21,370 nt of DNA, taken from Candidatus Bipolaricaulota bacterium (GTDB taxonomy: Bacteria; Bipolaricaulota; Bipolaricaulia; UBA7950; UBA9294). Below the pieces are notes generated by a model, which was given only the letters and a program-made list of their open reading frames with translations, did not search any database and was not told where the DNA came from. This document shows, piece by piece, positions 1 through 7,439 of the stretch (position 1 is the first letter of the stretch; each line of letters starts with the position of its first letter). A program made the position numbers and the translations under genes. The stretch is taken from positions 1-21,370 of the forward strand of contig JAGGSM010000226.1 of assembly GCA_021159105.1 (NCBI GenBank), written 5' to 3'.

Positions 1-27
1 GGATAAGGTATTCACTCTGTTGACCAT
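1..27 (-). CDS. start of a leftward gene of unknown product (partial)
   Basis: Only the first nine codons (M-V-N-R-V-N-T-L-S) lie in the window, so no function can be assigned. The start is supported by a very strong Shine-Dalgarno on the minus strand (AAAGGAGGTGA, complement of 38-48) about 10 nt before the ATG (complement of 25-27). A sigma70-type promoter lies upstream. A GTG inside the Shine-Dalgarno would open a reading frame that stops after nine codons, so the ATG is preferred. The gene diverges from acylphosphatase. Confidence 0.45.
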
Positions 28-59
28 ATTGCCTTGTTCACCTCCTTTCACATCGTTTA

Positions 60-88
60 AGTATACTGAAATAGGTATCGACTGACAA
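60..88 (-). promoter_or_regulatory. sigma70-type promoter for the leftward partial gene
   Basis: On the minus strand TTGTCA (complement of 83-88) and TATACT (complement of 60-65) are separated by 17 bp. Each hexamer matches five of six consensus bases and the spacing is optimal. A strong Shine-Dalgarno and ATG follow about 12-35 nt downstream. I saw no comparable plus-strand promoter for acylphosphatase. Confidence 0.5.
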
Positions 89-110
89 GAGGGTGTTTCT
101 GAAGAAAAGC

Positions 111-404
111 ATGCAAGAGACATTAGATAATCTGACTATTCGCGCACACATACTAGTATCAGGGAGTGTACAGGGCGTGTTCTATCGTGCATCAGCACGA
201 GCCAAGGCGGTGGAGCTTGGGCTGCGGGGATGGGCGCGCAACCTGCCGGACGGGCGCGTGGAGATGGTCGCCCAAGGCGAAGCTGATGATGTTCAGGCGT
301 TCATAGCCTGGACCCGTTCAGGGCCGCCCATGGCCAGGGTGGACGGAGTGGAGGTCACCTGGGAGGAACCTGACGCGGGAGAGGCCGGGTTCCGCATTCG
401 CTAG
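111..404 (+). CDS. acyP: acylphosphatase
   Basis: Small cytosolic enzyme that hydrolyses the carboxyl-phosphate bond of acyl phosphates such as acetyl phosphate. From ATG 111 it is 97 aa, close to the usual size of about 90. The two hallmark motifs are present: SGSVQGVFYR, whose Arg binds the phosphate, and GWARNLPDG, whose Asn positions the attacking water. An in-frame GTG at 93 would add six residues. The purine run AAGAGGG (87-93) is too close to that GTG and too far from ATG 111, so the start is uncertain. ATG is preferred for codon type and family length. The stop overlaps the stop of the converging ligase gene in a shared CTAG (401-404). Confidence 0.9.
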   Translation: MQETLDNLTIRAHILVSGSVQGVFYRASARAKAVELGLRGWARNLPDGRVEMVAQGEADDVQAFIAWTRSGPPMARVDGVEVTWEEPDAGEAGFRIR

Positions 405-2035
405 TCGCTGTACTTGTAGCGCTTGATATCCATCTTCACGCTCTTCTCGAACGGTTCGTCTACAAGGGTGATCACGTCGCGGTACTTGATCCGCTTGAAC
501 GGGGCCAGGTTCTCGTTGTGCGCCTTGATCTCCTCCCACAGGTAGTCGATCGCCTGTTCGGGGGTCGTTATTCCCTTCTCCTTGAGGTCGGTCCACTTCG
601 GGTAGATCTTCACAGCGACGACCGGCGTACCCTGGCGCTCCGCCTCGTAGACTAGCAGTTCCTCGATGCCGGGGATCCTGGAGAGCTCCCATTCCACCTC
701 TTCTGGGTAGACGTTCTTGCCCGTCTCAAGGACGATCACGTTCTTCGCTCGCCCGGAGAGGATCAGGCGATCGCCCTCCATCCGACCGAGGTCGCCCGTG
801 TGGAACCAGCCTTCGGAGTCTATCACCTCGGCGGTCGCTTTCTCGTTCTTGTAGTAGCCGGCCATGATGTTCGGCCCGCGAGCGAGCACCTCGCCGACCC
901 CAGAGGCATCAGGCTTGTCTATCTTCAGCTCCACGTTCTCGTAGGCTACCATCCCCGGCTCTGTTGTGAACAGCTCGCACATCGCGAGTACTGGGGAGGT
1001 CTCGGTGAGGCCATACCCCTCCATAACACCGATTCCCATCTTGCGGAAGCCGTTCGCCACCTCGCGGCTGAATGGCGCACCACCGGAGGTGAAGTAGCGG
1101 AAGTTCCTCCCGAACAGTTTCTTGCTCACCAGCTTTCCCATCAGTGTGGGAGAGAGCTTGTAGATAGCTTTCTTGACGGGGCTTGACTCGATGGAGGTCA
1201 TCACCTTGTTGTACAACACGTTGTACAGCTTGGGGACGCCGAGGAGGACTGTGGGGCGCGCTCTGGTCATCACGGTGGTCAGATTGCGATCCACCGGGGC
1301 GTAGGTCGCTGTTGATCCTGCGAAAAGCGGGACGAGGAGCGAAACTGTCAGCCCATAGATGTGATACCACGGTACGATTGTCAGGAAGTTGTCGCTCTCT
1401 GAGATGTCGGCAACTTTCATTCCAGTAATGGCATTCGACGAGATGTTGCGGTGGAGCAGCATCGCTCCCTTGGCGTTTCCCGTCGTCCCGGATGTGTACA
1501 TCAGTACCGCCATGTCGTTTGGAGAGACGTCAGCCTCGGGGAACTCCTTCTTTCCCAGCAGGAGCTTGTCCAGGAAGTAGACGTCTTCTGTATCCGGCCG
1601 ATCCATGGAGATGATGATAGTATCGTGCAGGCGATTGTCCCGTATCTGCCGCAAGTCATCCGCCTTCAATCCTGAGACGACGGCTGCCTTGACCTCCGCC
1701 TCAGCGAGTATGCGTTCTATCTCCCCCTGCTGCAGTTCGGGGTCGAGAGGGAGGACAGTGGCTCCGCACCTGAGCACAGCAAAGAACGCCGTCGCCCAAG
1801 CGGCGCGGGGCTTGGAGATGAGGGCGACCTTGTCCCCCTTCTTCACCCCTAGCCCATCGAGGGCTGTTGCCAAGCGGCCGACCATCTCTCCCAAGCGGGC
1901 GTACGAGATCTCATTTAGGATAAGCTGTATCCCGCGGCCCCGCTTTCGTTCCTTGGGGATCAGCATGCGCAGTGCGATCTTGTCGCCGTGTGAGGCAACA
2001 GACTTGTTGAATAACTCATTAAGCGTCGGATACAT
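401..2035 (-). CDS. AMP-forming acyl-CoA synthetase-like ligase, copy 1
   Basis: ANL-superfamily adenylate-forming enzyme of 544 aa, most like long-chain fatty acyl-CoA synthetases, expected to activate a carboxylic acid with ATP and CoA. It carries the P-loop YTSGTTGNAKG (about residue 187), YGLTETSP, GWFHTGDL and KNVYPEEVEWELSRIP. The substrate cannot be told from sequence. The start (complement of 2033-2035) follows an excellent GGGAGGAAACC Shine-Dalgarno. An in-frame upstream extension is rejected because it only reads through the neighbouring gene. It overlaps the upstream paralogue by 17 bp, so the two are probably translated in a coupled way. At the C-terminus the usual catalytic Lys position appears to be Asp (M-D-I-K-R). 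Confidence 0.88.
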   Translation of the reverse strand: MYPTLNELFNKSVASHGDKIALRMLIPKERKRGRGIQLILNEISYARLGEMVGRLATALDGLGVKKGDKVALISKPRAAWATAFFAVLRCGATVLPLDPELQQGEIERILAEAEVKAAVVSGLKADDLRQIRDNRLHDTIIISMDRPDTEDVYFLDKLLLGKKEFPEADVSPNDMAVLMYTSGTTGNAKGAMLLHRNISSNAITGMKVADISESDNFLTIVPWYHIYGLTVSLLVPLFAGSTATYAPVDRNLTTVMTRARPTVLLGVPKLYNVLYNKVMTSIESSPVKKAIYKLSPTLMGKLVSKKLFGRNFRYFTSGGAPFSREVANGFRKMGIGVMEGYGLTETSPVLAMCELFTTEPGMVAYENVELKIDKPDASGVGEVLARGPNIMAGYYKNEKATAEVIDSEGWFHTGDLGRMEGDRLILSGRAKNVIVLETGKNVYPEEVEWELSRIPGIEELLVYEAERQGTPVVAVKIYPKWTDLKEKGITTPEQAIDYLWEEIKAHNENLAPFKRIKYRDVITLVDEPFEKSVKMDIKRYKYSD

Positions 2036-3626
2036 GGTTTCCTCCCTTGTACAGGTGGCGCTTGATGTCCATCGTGCTCGTCTTGGGAAACGGTTCGTCG
2101 ACGAGAATGACATCCTCCTTCCGGCGAATGCGCTTGTGCGGTGCGAGTCTCCCCTGGCGGATCTTGATTGCATCCCAGATGGCTTGTAGCGGGGCATCTG
2201 CATGTCCGTCCTTCTCCAGCGCTTCCTCGTTCGGATAGATCACTGCCTGAACAACCTCTTGTCCGTTCAGTTTGCCTCCGCGGACGAGAACCTCCTCGAT
2301 GTATGGGATGCGCGAAAGCTCCCACTCCACCTCTTCTGGGTACACGTTCTTCCCGCTCTCCAGGACGATCACGTGCTTGGCGCGACCCTTGAGGTAGATT
2401 TCACCATCGCTGTCGATCACCGCCAGGTCCCCGGTGTGGAACCACCCCTCATCGTCGATCACCTCCTGCGTCGCTCCGTGGTTCTCATAGTAGCCCTGCA
2501 TTACGATCGGACCACGTATGAGCAGCTCGCCGACGCCGTCCTCTCGAACATCGATCAGCTTCGCCTCCGCTCCGGGGATGGGGGCACCGACCGATCCAGC
2601 CTTGCGGGAGAACGGGTCACAGAAGCAGACGACGGGTGAGGTCTCGGTGAGGCCGTACCCTTCCAGCAGGCCGATCCCCAACCTGCGAAACCCCAGGGCA
2701 ACCTTTGGGTCGAGGGGTGCGGAGCCGGAGATGAAGAAGCGCAGCCTTCCGTCAGTCAATGAGTCCTTGATCTTCCTACCCACCAAGCGCGGAGCGATTG
2801 GAAGCATCATTCGCCCGAGAAGGGATGACCTCACCTGCGCAATCAGCTTCTCGTACATTGCATGGTATAGCTTGGGAACGCCGGTGAAGATCGTCACCTC
2901 ATTCTTCTTCATGAGGGACGCTATCGAGCGGTAGTCGTCGGTGTACATGGCGAGTGCTCCTGTGTACATTGGGACAAGGAGCGTCACTGTTAGTCCAAGG
3001 ATGTGGTGCCAGGGGGCGATCGACAGGAAGGCGTCCTGTTCCGTGATCGGCATTACCTTGATGCACCCTTCGATGTCGGCGGCGATGTTCCCGTGGCTCA
3101 ACAGGACTCCCTTTGCCCCGCCTGTTGTTCCGGATGTGTAGGCTAGAACGGCGATATCGGTCTCTTCGATCTTCACCTGGGGCGGATCCCCGTCGAGGAG
3201 GAGGGACGAGAACGGCGTTCCCTCATCACCGTCGTCGAAGTTGATCAGTTCTATGCCATCTTGCGGGAGTCGCTCGAGTAGCTCGCTCGGGGCGAACACT
3301 GCCTTCGCCCCGGATCGATCGACGATGTCCTTCACCTCGGATGCGGTCAGCGTGGGATCGAGCGGGATCACCCACGCCCCGAGGCGAGTGATGGCGAGAA
3401 AGGCTGCTGCGAAGCGAATGCGGGGGCGGGACATGATCCCTACCTTGTCGTTCTTTCTTATCCCTAGCTTCGCTAGCCCCGTGGCCAGCTTGCTCGTCAT
3501 GCTCTCGAGTTCGCTGTAGGTGACCTCCCGTGGCTCCTGCGGCTTCTCTTTCGTGTTCCTCACCGCTACCCTATCTGGGAAACGCTCTGTCGTGCGTGCT
3601 TGGAACTCCGGGATGGTCATGTACAC
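2019..3626 (-). CDS. AMP-forming acyl-CoA synthetase-like ligase, copy 2
   Basis: Tandem paralogue of the downstream ligase, 535 aa, with the ANL motifs YTSGTTGGAKG, YGLTETSP, GWFHTGDL and the identical KNVYPEEVEWELSRIP. It probably activates fatty or other carboxylic acids to acyl-CoA. I place the start at GTG (complement of 3624-3626). AGAGGTGA lies about 8 nt upstream, and the resulting N-terminus M-Y-M-T-I-P-E-F aligns with M-Y-P-T-L-N-E-L of the paralogue. A GTG at 3636-3638 overlapping the trxB stop is possible but has no spacing for a Shine-Dalgarno. The C-terminal motif reads T-S-T-M-D-I-K-R, again with Asp where Lys is expected. Divergence between the two copies suggests different substrates. 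Confidence 0.87.
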   Translation of the reverse strand: MYMTIPEFQARTTERFPDRVAVRNTKEKPQEPREVTYSELESMTSKLATGLAKLGIRKNDKVGIMSRPRIRFAAAFLAITRLGAWVIPLDPTLTASEVKDIVDRSGAKAVFAPSELLERLPQDGIELINFDDGDEGTPFSSLLLDGDPPQVKIEETDIAVLAYTSGTTGGAKGVLLSHGNIAADIEGCIKVMPITEQDAFLSIAPWHHILGLTVTLLVPMYTGALAMYTDDYRSIASLMKKNEVTIFTGVPKLYHAMYEKLIAQVRSSLLGRMMLPIAPRLVGRKIKDSLTDGRLRFFISGSAPLDPKVALGFRRLGIGLLEGYGLTETSPVVCFCDPFSRKAGSVGAPIPGAEAKLIDVREDGVGELLIRGPIVMQGYYENHGATQEVIDDEGWFHTGDLAVIDSDGEIYLKGRAKHVIVLESGKNVYPEEVEWELSRIPYIEEVLVRGGKLNGQEVVQAVIYPNEEALEKDGHADAPLQAIWDAIKIRQGRLAPHKRIRRKEDVILVDEPFPKTSTMDIKRHLYKGGNHVSDA

Positions 3627-3634
3627 GTTCTGTC

Positions 3635-4591
3635 TCACCTCTTCTGGCTCGCTAGGTAGTTCTCCACTTCCATCGCCGCAATCGCTCCGTCCGCGGCAGC
3701 GATCACTGCCTGAGCGTAGCGGCTTGCATCCGCGCGGACATCCCCAGCGGCAAATACACCGGGAAGGTTGGTGCGCAAGTGATCATCGGTGACGATGTAG
3801 CCCCGTTCATCCAGCTCAACTACACCCTTCAGGAACTCAGTATCAGGAATGTGCCCGATGTTTACAAATACGCCGTCTATCGCCAACTCTTCGGTCTTCC
3901 CCGTTCCAAGGTCGCGCAATAGCACACCAGTGACGCGGTCCTCACCGAGGACCTTCTCCACCACGCTGTTCCACAAGAAGGAGATCTTCTCGTTCTCCTC
4001 GGCTCTCTTCTTCAGGATGTTCGAGGAGGCGCGGAGGGCCTTTGGGTCGTCCTGTGGATGGCGGACGACGATCTGTACCGACTCAGCGAACCTGGTGAGG
4101 AATATCGCCTCGGTGAGTCCGGAATCACCCGCTCCGACCTCGATGATCCTCTTCCCCTGGAAGAAGAACCCGTCGCATGTAGCACAGTAGGAGACGCCCT
4201 TCCCCTTCAGTTTCTTCGCGCCCTCCACCGGAAGCTCTCGTGGATGCGATCCGCTGGCGATGATCACCGCGCGGGCCCCGTACTCCTTCTGCGTTCCGTG
4301 TACGCGGTACCCGTCCCCGATCGCCTCGATCCCGGTGACTGCCTCCATGACGATCTTCGCCCCCAGTCTCTCCGCCTGGGAGCGTATGCGCTTCATCAGC
4401 TCCGGTCCGGCGATCTTCTCAGGGAAACCGGGGAAGTTCTCGATAAAGTCCGTCTCATTGAGCTGTCCCCCCGGGAGCCCCTGTTCCAGGATCACGGTAT
4501 CGAGCAGCGCTCGTCCACCATAGATCCCCGCGGTCAAGCCGGCTGGTCCGGCACCAATAATGATAAGGTCCGTGTTTATGGTATCTTTCAT
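3635..4591 (-). CDS. trxB: thioredoxin reductase-like flavoprotein
   Basis: Low-molecular-weight thioredoxin reductase family protein of 318 aa, expected to pass electrons through FAD and a redox disulfide to thioredoxin. Visible features are the N-terminal FAD motif GAGPAG (residues 13-18), the active-site CATC (Cys136, Cys139), a second Rossmann motif VGAGDSG (151-157) and the C-terminal FAD motif FAAGDVR. The segment that normally reads HRRxxxR and binds the NADPH 2'-phosphate is R-H-P-Q-D-D-P-K-A-L-R, with the Arg pair gone and a short insertion. NADPH use is therefore doubtful; NADH or another donor is possible. No thioredoxin gene is nearby. It starts 24 bp after xseB and has its own candidate promoter. 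Confidence 0.9.
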   Translation of the reverse strand: MKDTINTDLIIIGAGPAGLTAGIYGGRALLDTVILEQGLPGGQLNETDFIENFPGFPEKIAGPELMKRIRSQAERLGAKIVMEAVTGIEAIGDGYRVHGTQKEYGARAVIIASGSHPRELPVEGAKKLKGKGVSYCATCDGFFFQGKRIIEVGAGDSGLTEAIFLTRFAESVQIVVRHPQDDPKALRASSNILKKRAEENEKISFLWNSVVEKVLGEDRVTGVLLRDLGTGKTEELAIDGVFVNIGHIPDTEFLKGVVELDERGYIVTDDHLRTNLPGVFAAGDVRADASRYAQAVIAAADGAIAAMEVENYLASQKR

Positions 4592-4601
4592 AATACCTGT
4601 G

Positions 4602-4629
4602 ATTATAAGCCCTATCTACTGCAGGTCAA
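4602..4629 (-). promoter_or_regulatory. candidate sigma70 promoter for trxB and the two ligases
   Basis: On the minus strand TTGACC (complement of 4624-4629) and a perfect TATAAT (complement of 4602-4607) are 16 bp apart. The -35 box lies inside the last codons of xseB. The predicted start point is only a few bases before the trxB ATG, so a transcript from here would be nearly leaderless. The match could be chance, but both hexamers are close to consensus. Confidence 0.42.
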
Positions 4630-4831
4630 AATCCTCGATCAAGAAGGTGTCCTTTGCCTTTTCCAATACCTTCTGCACCTTCAAGCGTGCCTCATCGAGC
4701 GATTTCTTGATCCCTGTCGCGAGAGTGATCCCCTCTTCAAAGAGGGCAAGCGCCTCATCGAGCGGCACATCCTCCTGACCCATGCGCTTGGTGATCACCT
4801 CCAGCCGGTTCAGGCTCTCATCGATCTTCAT
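4616..4831 (-). CDS. xseB: exodeoxyribonuclease VII small subunit
   Basis: Small helical subunit of exonuclease VII, which degrades single-stranded DNA to oligonucleotides in repair. At 71 aa it has the family's usual size and pattern: N-terminal S-L-N-R-L-E-V-I, then L-D-E-A-L-A-L-F-E-E-G and a long second helix. It starts with ATG behind a strong GAGGAGGTGA Shine-Dalgarno that lies inside the end of xseA. The 14-bp overlap with xseA fits the usual coupled xseA-xseB arrangement. Confidence 0.93.
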   Translation of the reverse strand: MKIDESLNRLEVITKRMGQEDVPLDEALALFEEGITLATGIKKSLDEARLKVQKVLEKAKDTFLIEDFDLQ

Positions 4832-6053
4832 CCGTCTTCACCTCCTCGATGCTTGAAGTGATGCTTCCCAGCTGCAGAGTTGTCTCGATCTGCATTCCAG
4901 GGGAGACGATCCTTGCGTCACGAAGCGGCTCTTTCTCTCCACTGATGCGGGTGATCGAGTATCCTCGGCGCAGTGGGAGGCGCGGATCGGATAGTGCAAG
5001 GAGCCCCTGCGCGTGTTCGAGCGCTTGATCTCTTCTGCTCAGCGCTTGCCGCATCTCGCGCAGTAGGTCGTGCAGGTAGAGATCGAGGCGCTGAGAGAGC
5101 GAGTCGATCCTGCGGGAGGGGAGGCGGAAGACATACTCGTGCAGACGCGAACTCATCCTCTCCTCGCGGCGGTCGATGTGCATGCGCACGCGCCGCATGC
5201 TCTGCGAGACCAGGTCCTGTAGCTGGCGGCGCAGGTCGTCTTGGTCCGGGAAGGCCATCTCCGCCGCTGCGGAAGGGGTGGGCGCGCGCCGATCGGCGAC
5301 GAAGTCGGAGATCGTAAAGTCGATCTCGTGACCGACCGCGGAGATGACAGGGATCGTACAGGCGTATATCGCTCGCGCCACGGATTCGGCGTTGAACACG
5401 TTCAGGTCCTCAAGAGAACCGCCGCCGCGGCCGACGATCAACAGATCGAGCGGCGTATGCAACGAGCTGAATCGCTGCGCGCTATCGATCGCCGATACGA
5501 TCTCCTCCGGAGCTGCCTCCCCCTGAACAGCACTGGGGAATATGTACAGCTGGGCCAGTGGAAAGCGGCGGCTGGTGACGGAAATGATATCGCGGATCGC
5601 CGCCCCGGTCGGTGACGTGACGACACCAACGTGCAGCGGGTAGGGAGGAATCTGCTGCTTGTGCGCTTCGTCGAACAGGCCCTCCTTGTCGAGCTTCTTC
5701 TTCAACTGCTCGAATGCGACCTGCAGCGCTCCCAGCCCGGCCGGCTGCACGAGTGAGACGATGAATTGATACCGCCCTCTTGGCTCGTAAAGGGTCGCCC
5801 TGCCGTAGGCGAGGATCTCCATCCCGTCCTCCAGTGGTTGCGTGGGGGCGGGGAGGAACGGCGAAGCCGATTTGAAGCGGACAGCCGAGATCTCTGCCCT
5901 GTCATCCTTCAGGGTGAAGTAGGTGTGTCCAGAGGCGGCACGCTTGAGGTTCGACACCTCGCCGCGCAGCCAGACCGAGCCGAGAGCCCCTTCGAGCATC
6001 TGGCGCACAACCTTGTTCATCTCAGAGACGGTATACACGTGTTCTCTTTCCAC
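4818..6053 (-). CDS. xseA: exodeoxyribonuclease VII large subunit
   Basis: Catalytic subunit of exonuclease VII. An N-terminal OB-fold (WLRGEVSNLKR...SGHTYFTLKD) is followed by the nuclease core with GVVTSPTGAAIRDI, LLIVGRGGGSLEDL and ISAVGHEIDFTISDFVADRRAPTPSAAAE, then a long charged helical region and a C-terminal R-R-G-Y-S-I motif. I place the start at GTG (complement of 6051-6053), giving V-E-R-E-H-V-Y-T-V-S-E-M and 411 aa, because family members begin near this segment. An in-frame ATG at complement 6129-6131 adds 26 residues that do not look like the family. Neither start has a clear Shine-Dalgarno. First gene of the leftward group. Confidence 0.9.
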   Translation of the reverse strand: MEREHVYTVSEMNKVVRQMLEGALGSVWLRGEVSNLKRAASGHTYFTLKDDRAEISAVRFKSASPFLPAPTQPLEDGMEILAYGRATLYEPRGRYQFIVSLVQPAGLGALQVAFEQLKKKLDKEGLFDEAHKQQIPPYPLHVGVVTSPTGAAIRDIISVTSRRFPLAQLYIFPSAVQGEAAPEEIVSAIDSAQRFSSLHTPLDLLIVGRGGGSLEDLNVFNAESVARAIYACTIPVISAVGHEIDFTISDFVADRRAPTPSAAAEMAFPDQDDLRRQLQDLVSQSMRRVRMHIDRREERMSSRLHEYVFRLPSRRIDSLSQRLDLYLHDLLREMRQALSRRDQALEHAQGLLALSDPRLPLRRGYSITRISGEKEPLRDARIVSPGMQIETTLQLGSITSSIEEVKTDEDR

Positions 6054-6107
6054 AAGAGCAAGAGTGTAACTTCCATCACACACAAATGAAAACCACGCAG
6101 AGGTAGC

Positions 6108-6128
6108 CCCCTCGATGCTGACGAGGGG
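6108..6128. repeat. GC-rich inverted repeat upstream of xseA
   Basis: CCCCTCG (6108-6114) and CGAGGGG (6122-6128) form a perfect 7-bp stem around a 7-nt loop. It lies about 55 bp before the preferred xseA start, within the leader of xseA or the divergent spacer. No T-run follows on either strand, so it does not look like a terminator. If xseA started at 6131 it would be coding. Confidence 0.4.
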
Positions 6129-6148
6129 CATGAAGGAACCATGCCGCG

Positions 6149-6177
6149 TTGAGCGGTACCTGCGATGAGGCTAGAAT
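6149..6177 (+). promoter_or_regulatory. candidate promoter for the CxxC/CxxH protein gene
   Basis: TTGAGC (6149-6154) and TAGAAT (6172-6177) are separated by 17 bp, matching four and five of six consensus bases. The gene starts at 6305, leaving a leader of about 120 nt that contains a small GCCCT/AGGGC hairpin (6222-6235). The rest of the xseA spacer holds nothing else I recognise. Confidence 0.38.
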
Positions 6178-6304
6178 GTCCATTTGGAATCGACAGATGG
6201 GTGATGAAGTCCATCCCGCGCGCCCTGCCAAGGGCTAATGACTCCTACGAGGAGATCGAGGAGACACCAAGAGTGAAAACAGGAAGAGAAGGAGAACGGG
6301 ATGA

Positions 6305-7057
6305 GTGGCGATGATCTTTCGTCGCGAGAGGCATCACTCCAATAGCGATCGTCCGTGGTACATGCTCCTGGCGCGGGAGGAGAAGGGGAATGGCGTCCCC
6401 GCGTTGTTCACCTATCACCTGCACGATGTCCTGACGAAATCTGGGTGTGTTATGTGCCGCTTGGTGCGCGAGAGAGAGGAGCAATGGCTGTGGAATCTGC
6501 TCTACGAATACACGGGCGATCCACAGATTCACGCTCGCTTTGCCGATTCCCTGGGCCTGTGTGGCGAACACGCTGAACTGATGCGCATGGTCGTGAAGAG
6601 GAGGCAACTTGTCACTCCAAGCGGAGTAGCGCGCTTGTACGACACGGTGAGCAGAGAGGAGATCTCTCGCCTGTCACATGCAGGGCGCAGAGGGATGGCG
6701 AAGGTGAACGAATGCCCCCTCTGTCGATATCGCGATCAAGCGGCCGAACGGAAGGGGAGCTTCTTGGCGCGCTCTCTCAGGGAGGAGCCATGGTGGGAGG
6801 AGTATGCCCTTTCAGATGGTCTGTGTCAGCAACATCTGGAGACGGTCATTGATCAGGCAGACAGATCTGTGGCGAAGATGCTACGCGATGATCATGCCAG
6901 AAGACTGGAGGATCTATCCCGCCTATTGCAGGAGTTGCAGCGAAAGCAACGCTACGATGTGTCCGAAGAGCTGACCTCCGAGGAGGCAAATTCCTGGCGC
7001 GAGGGGCTGTGGAGATTCGGTGGGATGCACTTTGACCACCTGCTAGTGAGTGACTGA
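6305..7057 (+). CDS. uncharacterised protein with duplicated CxxC...CxxH motif
   Basis: No function is recognised. The 250-aa protein shows an internal duplication: Cys48-x2-Cys51 with Cys86-x2-His89, and Cys137-x2-Cys140 with Cys174-x2-His177. The two halves have nearly the same spacing (35 and 34 residues) and similar text around the second pair (SLGLCGEH, SDGLCQQH). Each half could hold one zinc ion or a metal cluster. The arrangement reminds me of hypothetical proteins grouped as DUF6062, which I cannot confirm. No signal peptide or membrane segment is visible, and the C-terminal third is charged and helical. The start is probably GTG 6305, 10 nt after AAGGAG (6289-6294), but an out-of-frame ATG at 6301 competes for the same site. 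Confidence 0.75.
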   Translation: MAMIFRRERHHSNSDRPWYMLLAREEKGNGVPALFTYHLHDVLTKSGCVMCRLVREREEQWLWNLLYEYTGDPQIHARFADSLGLCGEHAELMRMVVKRRQLVTPSGVARLYDTVSREEISRLSHAGRRGMAKVNECPLCRYRDQAAERKGSFLARSLREEPWWEEYALSDGLCQQHLETVIDQADRSVAKMLRDDHARRLEDLSRLLQELQRKQRYDVSEELTSEEANSWREGLWRFGGMHFDHLLVSD

Positions 7058-7125
7058 ACGAAAGGAGCACAGCTTCTTCCTTTCGCGTGAGGCCGGTTTC
7101 AGTTCCACTTTTCCGAGTTTCGCGT

Positions 7126-7405
7126 GGCGGCTCTCGTGTACGTTCACCACGAAGGACACGAAGAGCACGAAGGAAGATTGCCTTTTCGCTCTGCGTTTCG
7201 CGTTCCGAGCTCCGCATTCCGCGTTTGCGATACGTTCCGCACTCCGCGCTCCGAGTTCATCCTTTCCGCTGCGTTCTTTGCGCGAGGATTGCTCTTCCGC
7301 TCCTTGTCCCACGCGGCGGCTCTCGTGTACGTTCACCACGAAGGACACGAAGGAAGATTGCCTTTTCGCTCTGCGTTTCGCGTTCCGAGCTCCGCATTCC
7401 GCGTT
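7126..7405. repeat. two direct copies of a composite repeat
   Basis: The 100 bp at 7126-7225 recurs as 91 bp at 7315-7405, identical except that copy 1 has nine extra bases. Each copy starts GGCGGCTCTCGTGTACGTTC, continues with a CACGAAG-rich stretch and ends in a TTCCG-rich array. The nine-base difference is one unit of a 9-bp microrepeat (CACGAAGGA, CACGAAGAG, CACGAAGGA), so it probably arose by slippage. The gene-free stretch 7058-7506 contains these copies, their heptamer arrays and the rex promoter. Frames open through the repeat on both strands, but their amino-acid repetition simply mirrors the DNA repeat. Confidence 0.85.
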
Positions 7406-7430
7406 CCGAGCTCCGCGTTCCCAGTTCCTC
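7368..7430. repeat. tandem array of degenerate 7-bp units
   Basis: Nine consecutive heptamers fit the pattern purine-Y-T-C-C-G-M with small changes: GCTCTGC, GTTTCGC, GTTCCGA, GCTCCGC, ATTCCGC, GTTCCGA, GCTCCGC, GTTCCCA, GTTCCTC. A shorter, interrupted version occupies 7188-7261. The array ends 10 bp before the -35 box of the rex promoter. There are no spacers, so it is not CRISPR-like. Confidence 0.75.
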
Positions 7431-7439
7431 TTCTGTGGC

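Noticed and set aside
2036..2203. 56-residue N-terminal extension of ligase copy 1
   Set aside because: It is only the other frame of copy 2; ATG at complement 2033-2035 has a near-perfect Shine-Dalgarno and aligns with the paralogue.
6108..6128. Hairpin between xseA and the CxxC/CxxH gene as a terminator
   Set aside because: The flanking genes are divergent, so no transcript needs to end here, and no T-run follows on either strand.
7188..7430. CRISPR array
   Set aside because: Units are 7 bp, contiguous and degenerate, with no unique spacers and no cas genes nearby.
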